Positions 1 to 5,229 of a DNA stretch of 5,920 bases are shown in pieces; positions within the stretch are counted from its first letter, which is position 1; each line of letters opens with the position of its first letter. A program made the translations under genes and the position numbers. The DNA is from Roseburia_D sp964388945 (GTDB taxonomy: Bacteria > Bacillota > Clostridia > Lachnospirales > Lachnospiraceae): the NCBI GenBank assembly GCA_964388945.1, contig CAYMCM010000098.1:1-5920 (forward strand), read 5' to 3'. The notes beneath the pieces were generated by a model. It was not told where the DNA came from, made no database searches, and worked only from the letters and a program-made list of their open reading frames with translations.

Positions 1-16
1 CAGCGACAACTTCTAT

Positions 17-45
17 ATCTTATCACAAGCTTTTGTCGTTGTCAA
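17..45 (-). promoter_or_regulatory. Strong sigma-A-type promoter firing out of the left edge
   Basis: On the minus strand a perfect -35 TTGACA (45-40) is followed after 17 bases by -10 TAAGAT (22-17), so transcription should begin near position 10 and run off the window. The -35 sits inside the palindrome GTTGTTGACAAC (49-38), and the motif GTTGTC recurs at 10-5, with its complement at 43-38. The element lies 38 bases downstream of the tRNA-Ser 3' end, so it must serve a gene or stable-RNA operon beyond position 1. The target cannot be seen. The box quality and spacing are seen directly; activity is inferred. Confidence 0.7.
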
Positions 46-82
46 CAACTTTTTTCAATTTCTTTTTTCTTCATACATAAAG

Positions 83-170
83 CGGAGAAAGAGGGATTTG
101 AACCCTCGCGCCGGTTACCCGACCTACACCCTTAGCAGGGGCGCCTCTTCAGCCTCTTGAGTATTTCTCC
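83..170 (-). tRNA. tRNA-Ser (anticodon GCU, reads AGC/AGU)
   Basis: Read on the minus strand, the 7-bp acceptor stem pairs GGAGAAA (170-164) with TTTCTCC (90-84), followed by the discriminator G at 83, as expected for serine tRNAs. The anticodon loop is CTGCTAA with anticodon GCT at 136-134, closed by a 5-bp stem that includes one G-U pair. A long variable arm (GTCGG/CCGGC type) marks it as a class II tRNA, and the T arm is GAGGG-TTCAAAT-CCCTC. The 88-nt length fits class II. CCA is not encoded (the next bases are CT), so it must be added enzymatically. No U-tract terminator follows; the transcript may be processed or may continue into the downstream unit. A promoter lies just upstream at 220-251. 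Confidence 0.97.
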
Positions 171-199
171 TGAATATATGAATTATTATGAAATTATCC

Positions 200-216
200 T
201 GCGTCTTTGTGACGCA
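200..216 (-). promoter_or_regulatory. Small inverted repeat at the expected tRNA transcription start
   Basis: TGCGTC and GACGCA form a perfect 6-bp stem around a 5-base loop. On the minus strand it begins within a few bases of the predicted start site of the tRNA promoter, so it would be a 5'-terminal hairpin of the pre-tRNA leader. It could instead be an operator, or a weak terminator for the fumarase operon; against the last, it is followed by GGATAATTTC rather than a T-run. The repeat is seen directly and its role is unknown. Confidence 0.45.
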
Positions 217-219
217 TAG

Positions 220-251
220 ATTATATTACTAAATAATTTTCCTTTTGTCAA
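220..251 (-). promoter_or_regulatory. Promoter for tRNA-Ser
   Basis: On the minus strand a perfect -35 TTGACA (251-246) is followed 17 bases later by TAATAT (228-223), overlapping a perfect TATAAT (225-220) at a wider 20-base spacing. The predicted start falls near 217-212, giving a leader of about 45 nt before the mature tRNA end at 170. The -35 lies only 20 bases past the stop codon of the fumarase beta gene. This indicates that the tRNA has its own transcription start rather than depending only on read-through. Confidence 0.75.
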
Positions 252-271
252 TCATTTATTTTATTTTTTCT

Positions 272-826
272 CTATTTTTCCTGTGACCACTCTAAAATCG
301 CGGTTTCATAGAGATTATTGCCTTGGGAATCCACTACCACAATAACCGGAAAATCTTTTACTTCTAGTTTTCGGACTGCCTCTGCTCCGAGATCATCATA
401 GCAGACTATCTCCGATTTTTGGATACATTTGGACAGCAATGCTCCAGCACCACCTACTGCAGCAAAATATACTGCGTGATTGCGCACGATCGCATCTATT
501 ACTTCTTTCGTTCTTTTTCCTTTCCCGATCATCGCCTTTTCGCCGAGATCTAAAAGACGCGGTGCATATTTGTCCATGCGGCTTGCCGTGGTAGGACCTG
601 CAGAACCGATCGGACGTCCCTCTCTTGCCGGTGATGGTCCCATATAATAGATTATTGCGTCCTTGATGTCGATTGGAAGTTCTTTTCCGGCATCCAGCAC
701 CTCCATCATCCGCTTATGTGCAGCATCTCTGGCTACATAGATTGTTCCCGTAATATATACATAATCACCGGCATTCAGATCTGCTGTGGTCTGTTCTGTG
801 ATCGGTGTATTAATATGCTTATCCAT
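272..826 (-). CDS. fumB: Class I fumarate hydratase, beta (C-terminal domain) subunit
   Basis: This is the smaller subunit of a two-subunit iron-sulfur fumarase, which interconverts fumarate and L-malate in the cytoplasm of anaerobes. The 184 residues match the usual length of about 185. Visible family motifs are VARDAAHKRM (31-40), YMGPSPAREG (61-70), GPTTASRMD (77-85), IGKGK (100-104) and AVGGAGALLSK (123-133). By alignment from memory with the Leishmania enzyme, R33, T79/T80 and R83 correspond to substrate-binding or catalytic residues. A good AGGAGG (841-836) lies 9 bases before the ATG, supporting this start. The gene follows the alpha subunit by 27 bases, and the stop is TAG. The alternative is the related L(+)-tartrate dehydratase beta subunit (TtdB), which sequence alone separates poorly; fumarase is favoured by the size and general resemblance to clostridial split fumarases. 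The symbol denotes the beta subunit, not E. coli FumB. Confidence 0.9.
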   Translation of the reverse strand: MDKHINTPITEQTTADLNAGDYVYITGTIYVARDAAHKRMMEVLDAGKELPIDIKDAIIYYMGPSPAREGRPIGSAGPTTASRMDKYAPRLLDLGEKAMIGKGKRTKEVIDAIVRNHAVYFAAVGGAGALLSKCIQKSEIVCYDDLGAEAVRKLEVKDFPVIVVVDSQGNNLYETAILEWSQEK

Positions 827-853
827 CTTTTTTTGCCTCCTTTTCTTCCATTT

Positions 854-1699
854 TTAAAGTTCCCGCACAATATGACGGTTTACATGGCAGCAGATATTGA
901 CTGCCACCGGAAGTCCGGCGATATGGGTAGGATATGTATTGATATTTACAGCAAGTGCGGTCGTTGTTCCGCCAAGTCCTCCCGGCCCGATACCGAGATG
1001 ATTGATCTTTTCTAACATTTCTTCTTCAAGATTTTTTACATAGGCGATATTAGAATGCTCGTCTACATTTCTGGTTAGTGCCTTTTTCGCAAGCAGTGCA
1101 CATTTTTCAAATGTACCACCAATCCCGACACCAACGATCATCGGAGGACAGGCATTCGGACCAGCATCCCTTACCGCAGTGAGAATTGCTTCTTTTACAC
1201 CTTCGATCCCGTCTGCAGGCTTTAGCATAAAAATTCTGCTCATGTTTTCGCTCCCGAATCCTTTCGGTGCAACGGTTATTTTTACTTTATCACCCGGAAC
1301 AATGGAATAATGCACGATTGCCGGGGTATTATCTTTTGTATTTTCCCGTATCAGCGGGTCTTTTACGACTGATTTTCTGAGATACCCTTCTGTATATCCC
1401 TGTCGTACTCCCTCATTGATCGCATCTTCTAAGTTCTGCCCTTCAAAATGAACGTCCTGCCCGATCTCCATAAAGATGACTGCCATTCCGGTATCCTGAC
1501 AGATTGGGATGACTTCTTTATCTGCGATCTCAAGATTTTCTTCGAGCTGGTCTAAAATTTTTCTGCCCAGAGGAGATTTTTCCGTGTCTGCCGCTTTCTG
1601 CAATGCCGTTTCCATATCGGCTGACAGATAATGGTTTGCGCGGATGCACATTTCTTTGATATTGGATGTAATCTCTGCTGTGTCTATCGTTCTTATCAT
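854..1699 (-). CDS. fumA: Class I fumarate hydratase, alpha (iron-sulfur) subunit
   Basis: This is the larger subunit of the heterodimeric [4Fe-4S] fumarase, which hydrates fumarate to L-malate and is typically oxygen-sensitive. The 281 residues are standard for the split form; in E. coli FumA the equivalent domains are fused. The probable cluster ligands are C67 in CQDTG (67-71), C184 in NACPPMIVG (182-190), and C271 (or adjacent C270) in NICCHVNRH (268-276). D69 corresponds to the aspartate implicated in catalysis in class I fumarases. Other family stretches are APKGFGSENMS (144-154) and GIGPGGLGGTTTALAV (236-251). The ATG overlaps the stop of the upstream membrane-protein gene as ATGA (1699-1696), with AAGGA (1713-1709) 9 bases upstream, so translation is probably coupled. 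The beta subunit follows directly. L(+)-tartrate dehydratase TtdA is the main alternative. The symbol denotes the alpha subunit, not E. coli FumA. Confidence 0.91.
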   Translation of the reverse strand: MIRTIDTAEITSNIKEMCIRANHYLSADMETALQKAADTEKSPLGRKILDQLEENLEIADKEVIPICQDTGMAVIFMEIGQDVHFEGQNLEDAINEGVRQGYTEGYLRKSVVKDPLIRENTKDNTPAIVHYSIVPGDKVKITVAPKGFGSENMSRIFMLKPADGIEGVKEAILTAVRDAGPNACPPMIVGVGIGGTFEKCALLAKKALTRNVDEHSNIAYVKNLEEEMLEKINHLGIGPGGLGGTTTALAVNINTYPTHIAGLPVAVNICCHVNRHIVREL

Positions 1700-2595
1700 G
1701 CTTCTTTGTCCTTTCTTAATTTTTCAATTTTTTCTCTGAGTGCTTTCAGATGGATCTTTTTCATGGCTGCAAGTATTTCGTTATTGTCTTTTGATTTCAT
1801 ATCCGGAAATGCTCTTAGCAGACGTTCAAATCCGAATTTTTTCTCTTCCATCAGCCTTCTGTATTCCTGATTTAAAGTCTCGAACTGCGCTTTCAGCTCA
1901 TCTACATTTTCATTTAAGAACAGCTTTTTGTCTTCAATGCTGTTTAACAGATCTTCATGATCTTCTGCAAATTTTTCTTTTTTCTCGATGGCATCTGTCA
2001 CATTTTCATAGATATTTACACCGATCTGATCCGAGATCACATGTATCTTTTTAGATATTTCATTGATCGATGCAAGCCGCTTATTGAATTGTAAGATAGT
2101 TGCAACGGATACTACGCAGTCTGTCACAAACACACATAAAATTATGACGAGCAATACGATCCCCGGTTTTTCCGGAAAATACCGGATAAATGTATAAATG
2201 ACCGGGTGAATGACAAGCATAATAAATGTGCATGCAAATCCCCAGAAAATTGAAAATTTTAAACAGACATACCCTTTTATATTGTACGGTTTATCTGAAT
2301 AATCCCACCACTTGTTGTGAAATACTTTTTCGAGGATGAATCCGGTTAAAAATTCCAGTATGGATGTAAGTAAAAATGATCCCACATAAAGCAGGAGCAG
2401 ATTTCTTTTTAACGGCGTTAATATTACGATCACGGTAAGTACACCGATCCCATAAATCGGACAATACGGTCCGTTTAAAAATCCACGGTTTACAAAAATC
2501 CCCCGATCGAGTGCTGCGTATGACACCTCAGTGCACCAGCCGATAAATGCATAAATAATAAAGATCCATAATACTTCATATAATGTTGTTGGCAT
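1696..2595 (-). CDS. CmpB/PF06541-type multi-pass membrane protein with C-terminal coiled coil
   Basis: This 299-residue protein has no experimentally known function that I can assign. The N-terminal 170 residues carry about five hydrophobic segments (near 5-25, 45-61, 66-88, 112-135 and 144-168). They show motifs I recognise from the family named putative ABC-transporter type IV (ABC_trans_CmpB): GWCTE (19-23), NRGFLNGPYCPIYGIG (36-51) and WWDYSDKPYNIKG (96-108). There is no ATPase domain or partner here, so the transporter label is weak. Residues about 171-299 are strongly charged, with heptad-like stretches (201-255 and 274-297), suggesting a cytosolic coiled coil. GGAGG (2607-2603) lies 7 bases before the ATG and supports the start. 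Its TGA overlaps the fumarase alpha ATG, so it heads the fumarase operon. The 114-base gap from gyrA holds hairpins but no clear promoter. Confidence 0.8.
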   Translation of the reverse strand: MPTTLYEVLWIFIIYAFIGWCTEVSYAALDRGIFVNRGFLNGPYCPIYGIGVLTVIVILTPLKRNLLLLYVGSFLLTSILEFLTGFILEKVFHNKWWDYSDKPYNIKGYVCLKFSIFWGFACTFIMLVIHPVIYTFIRYFPEKPGIVLLVIILCVFVTDCVVSVATILQFNKRLASINEISKKIHVISDQIGVNIYENVTDAIEKKEKFAEDHEDLLNSIEDKKLFLNENVDELKAQFETLNQEYRRLMEEKKFGFERLLRAFPDMKSKDNNEILAAMKKIHLKALREKIEKLRKDKEA

Positions 2596-2610
2596 TTTAG
2601 TTCCTCCCCT

Positions 2611-2665
2611 GATTTCAAGATAAATAAAAACACAATCTGCTTATCCTTTTATTTATTTTGAAATC
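2611..2665. repeat. Long AT-rich inverted repeat in the gyrA-membrane protein gap
   Basis: Arms 2611-2629 and 2647-2665 are complementary over 19 positions with a single exception at 2619/2657, around a 17-base loop. As plus-strand RNA the exception is a G-U wobble, so the stem is uninterrupted; as minus-strand RNA it is a C-A mismatch. On the minus strand the repeat ends just before the ribosome binding site (2607-2603) of the membrane-protein gene, so it would form in that gene's 5' leader without covering the site. It abuts the GC-rich hairpin at 2665-2691. Confidence 0.75.
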
Positions 2666-2705
2666 GACAGCCTGCGGTCTGCAGGCTGTCGGATTTTTAT
2701 TTTTT
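2665..2705 (+). terminator. Intrinsic terminator oriented for plus-strand transcription
   Basis: A perfect 11-bp GC-rich stem (2665-2675 with 2681-2691) closes a 5-base loop GGTCT. Four further A-T pairs can be added across one bulged G. On the plus strand it is followed by GATTTTTATTTTTT, a textbook U-tract. On the minus strand, where gyrA ends at 2710, the stem is followed only by ATTTCAAAATAAAT, so it is a poor gyrA terminator although it sits where one would be expected. It may still pause or protect the 3' end of the gyrA message. No plus-strand gene leads into it. Confidence 0.65.
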
Positions 2706-2709
2706 GTTT

Positions 2710-5214
2710 TTATTTTTCGCTTTCAGATTCCCCGGCTTCTGTGTCCTGTGTTTCTTGCTGCGCAGCAAGAGACTTGTCTTCTCTTACTTTTGCGATACTC
2801 GCAACGGTAATGTCGTCATCCATATTGATCAGTTTTACACCGGAAGTAACTCTTCCAAGCAGCGAGATATCCTCCACTTTCATGCGGATAATAATTCCCT
2901 CCGTAGTGATCAGCATGATCTCACTGTCACGATTTACCGCCTTGATGCCAACAATATTTCCGGTCTTTTCAGTGATTTTATAGCACTTTACGCCTTTTCC
3001 GCCTCTGTTTTGCGCTGTAAATTCGCTCATGAGCGTTGCTTTCCCAAGACCTTTTTCTGACACGATAAGGAGCGCATCACCCTGAGTATTCATCTGCATA
3101 CCGACTATTTCATCTCCGTCTGTCAGATTCATACCGATGACACCCATTGAGGTTCTTCCGGTACTTCTGACGTCTGTTTCATGGAAACGGATACACTGTC
3201 CGAATTTTGTTACCAGAATAATATCTTTGTTATTATCCGTTTTCTTTACCTCGATCAACTGATCGTCATCCCGCAGGTTGATCGCCGCAAGTCCGCTCTT
3301 TCTGACATTTGCATAGTCTGTGACCGGCGTCTTTTTTACAATACCGTTCTTGGTCGCCATGAACAGATAGTTGCCTTCCTTGTACTCGCGGATCGGAATA
3401 ACTGCAGTTATTTTTTCCTCCGGCTGAAGCTGGAGCAGGTTGATGATCGCCGTTCCTCTTGCAGTTCTTCCCGCTTCCGGAATCTCATACGCTTTCATAC
3501 GGTATACCTTACCCATGTTGGTAAAGAACATCAGGTAATGATGGGAGGTGGTCATTAAAAGTTCTTCGATATAATCATCTTCAATGGTCTCCATTCCCTT
3601 GATACCCTTGCCGCCACGATGCTGACTGCGGAAATTATCCACGCTCATTCGTTTGATATAACCTAATTTTGTCATAGTAATAACGGTATTGGTCACCGGA
3701 ATCAGATCTTCCATGGAAATATCATATTCATCATAACCAATGGATGTTCTTCGGTCGTCACCGTATTTGTCTGCGATTGCAAGAATCTCTTCACGGATCA
3801 CACCGAGCAGTTTCTTTTTATCTGCAAGGATTGCTTTTAATTCTTCGATCTTTGCCATAAGTTCAGCATATTCTGACTCGATCTTCTCTCTCTCCAGACC
3901 GGTCAATGCACGCAGACGCATATCAACAATCGCCTGTGCCTGTGCCTCGGACAATGCAAAGCGTTCGATTAATCTTTCTTTTGCTTCCTGTGCATTTTTA
4001 CTGGATCTTATGATATTGATGACCTCATCTATGTTATCCAGTGCGATCAGTAAGCCCTTTAAAATATGTGCTCTTTCCTCTGCCTTGTTTAAGTCGTATT
4101 TGGTACGTCTCGTCACGACCTCTTCCTGATGCATCAGGTAATAATTTAACATTTCACCGAGGTTTAATACCTTCGGTTCGTTATTTACCAGTGCAAGCAT
4201 CGTCACACCAAAGGTATCCTGAAGCTGCGTATGTTTGAATAAAAGATTTAAGATCACATTTGGGTTTGCATCCCTGCGCAGTTCAATACACACACGCATA
4301 CCCTGACGGTCAGATTCATCACGCAGATCTGTGATACCGTCAATCTTTTTATCTTTAACAAGTTCGGCAATTTTTTCAATCAGTCTTGCCTTGTTTACCA
4401 TGTACGGAAGTTCTGTTACAACAATGCGGTTCTTTCCGTTTTGCATCGGTTCGATATTCGTAACCGCACGAACACGCACTTTTCCTCTTCCGGTGCGGTA
4501 TGCTTCATTGATACCTGTCGTTCCGAGAATCATACCACCAGTCGGAAAATCCGGTCCTTTTACGATCTCGAGCAGTTCTTCAATATCGGTTCCACGATCC
4601 TCTTTTACCTGATTATCAATGATCTTTACTACTGCGTTTATGACTTCACGCAGGTTATGCGGCGGAATGTTGGTCGCCATACCTACGGCGATACCTGTTG
4701 TTCCGTTTACTAAAAGATTCGGGAAACGTGCCGGAAGTACGACCGGTTCTTTCTCCGTCTCGTCAAAGTTCGGCATAAAATCAACGGTATCTTTATTGAT
4801 GTCCGCAAGCATTTCCATGGAAATTTTGCTTAAACGCGCCTCAGTATATCGCATGGCAGCCGCACCGTCACCATCAACGGAGCCAAAGTTTCCGTGGCCA
4901 TCTACGAGCGGATATCTTGTAGACCAGTCCTGTGCCATATTAACAAGTGCTCCGTAAATGGAGCTGTCACCATGCGGGTGGTATTTACCCATGGTATCAC
5001 CAACGATACGGGCGCATTTTCGATGCGGCTTATCCGGACCGTTATTTAACTCTATCATGGAATACAGCACTCTCCGCTGTACCGGTTTTAAACCATCTCT
5101 TACATCCGGCAGTGCACGGGACGCGATAACACTCATGGCATAATCGATGTAAGAGGATTCCATTGTTTTCTTTAAATCAACTTCATGAATTTGATCAAAA
5201 ACTTTATCATCCAT
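2710..5214 (-). CDS. gyrA: DNA gyrase subunit A
   Basis: This is the DNA-cleaving subunit of gyrase, which with GyrB (A2B2) introduces negative supercoils using ATP. The 834 residues are normal for the family. The N-terminal breakage-reunion domain shows SSYIDYAMSVI (20-30), ALPDVRDGLKPVQRRVLY (34-51), the quinolone-region motif HPHGDSSIYG (79-88), and AAAMRYTEARLS (118-129) with catalytic Y123. A long helical stretch (about 370-485) precedes the C-terminal beta-pinwheel. The pinwheel carries the diagnostic GyrA box QHRGGKG (531-537), which separates it from ParC, and a second box-like QNRGGKG (735-741). The protein ends in an acidic, unstructured-looking tail (from about 811). AGGAGGT lies 9 bases before the ATG and overlaps the gyrB stop. 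G88 occupies the position of E. coli D87, where Asp or Glu is common. Confidence 0.98.
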   Translation of the reverse strand: MDDKVFDQIHEVDLKKTMESSYIDYAMSVIASRALPDVRDGLKPVQRRVLYSMIELNNGPDKPHRKCARIVGDTMGKYHPHGDSSIYGALVNMAQDWSTRYPLVDGHGNFGSVDGDGAAAMRYTEARLSKISMEMLADINKDTVDFMPNFDETEKEPVVLPARFPNLLVNGTTGIAVGMATNIPPHNLREVINAVVKIIDNQVKEDRGTDIEELLEIVKGPDFPTGGMILGTTGINEAYRTGRGKVRVRAVTNIEPMQNGKNRIVVTELPYMVNKARLIEKIAELVKDKKIDGITDLRDESDRQGMRVCIELRRDANPNVILNLLFKHTQLQDTFGVTMLALVNNEPKVLNLGEMLNYYLMHQEEVVTRRTKYDLNKAEERAHILKGLLIALDNIDEVINIIRSSKNAQEAKERLIERFALSEAQAQAIVDMRLRALTGLEREKIESEYAELMAKIEELKAILADKKKLLGVIREEILAIADKYGDDRRTSIGYDEYDISMEDLIPVTNTVITMTKLGYIKRMSVDNFRSQHRGGKGIKGMETIEDDYIEELLMTTSHHYLMFFTNMGKVYRMKAYEIPEAGRTARGTAIINLLQLQPEEKITAVIPIREYKEGNYLFMATKNGIVKKTPVTDYANVRKSGLAAINLRDDDQLIEVKKTDNNKDIILVTKFGQCIRFHETDVRSTGRTSMGVIGMNLTDGDEIVGMQMNTQGDALLIVSEKGLGKATLMSEFTAQNRGGKGVKCYKITEKTGNIVGIKAVNRDSEIMLITTEGIIIRMKVEDISLLGRVTSGVKLINMDDDITVASIAKVREDKSLAAQQETQDTEAGESESEK

Positions 5215-5222
5215 TTACCTAA

Positions 5223-5229
5223 ACCTCCT
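5223..5229 (-). promoter_or_regulatory. gyrA ribosome binding site overlapping the gyrB stop
   Basis: On the minus strand TAGGAGGT (5230-5223) contains both the gyrB stop codon TAG (5230-5228) and a near-perfect Shine-Dalgarno AGGAGGT, 9 bases before the gyrA ATG at 5214. Only 13 bases separate the two genes. Ribosomes terminating on gyrB cover the gyrA initiation site, which suggests coupled translation of the two gyrase subunits. Confidence 0.85.

Noticed and set aside
17..45. Rex-type redox repressor site suggested by TTGTGATAA in the left-edge promoter
   Set aside because: Only one half-site resembles the Rex consensus; the required inverted second half is absent.
38..55. Plus-strand terminator made of GTTG-TCAA-CAAC followed by TTTTTT
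   Set aside because: The stem is only 4 bp and A-T rich, and the same bases form the -35 region of a strong minus-strand promoter, which explains the palindrome better.
272..1699. L(+)-tartrate dehydratase (TtdA/TtdB) instead of fumarase
   Set aside because: The two families share the same fold and motifs, so this cannot be excluded, but the subunit lengths (281 and 184) and general resemblance to split clostridial fumarases favour fumarase, and no tartrate transporter or regulator is nearby.
2596..2709. A dedicated minus-strand promoter for the membrane-protein/fumarase operon
   Set aside because: No -35/-10 pair with acceptable match and 16-18 base spacing could be found on the minus strand; the AT-rich tracts are better explained by the inverted repeats.
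3740..4129. Plus-strand open frame of 129 codons within gyrA, and similar plus-strand frames across 716-1015, 1631-2054, 2704-3060, 3181-3558 and 4041-5143
   Set aside because: They lie antisense to well-conserved genes (gyrA, fumarase, the CmpB-like protein), show low-complexity or Ser/Leu/Cys-rich translations, and have no recognisable family motifs. They are shadows of the real coding frames.
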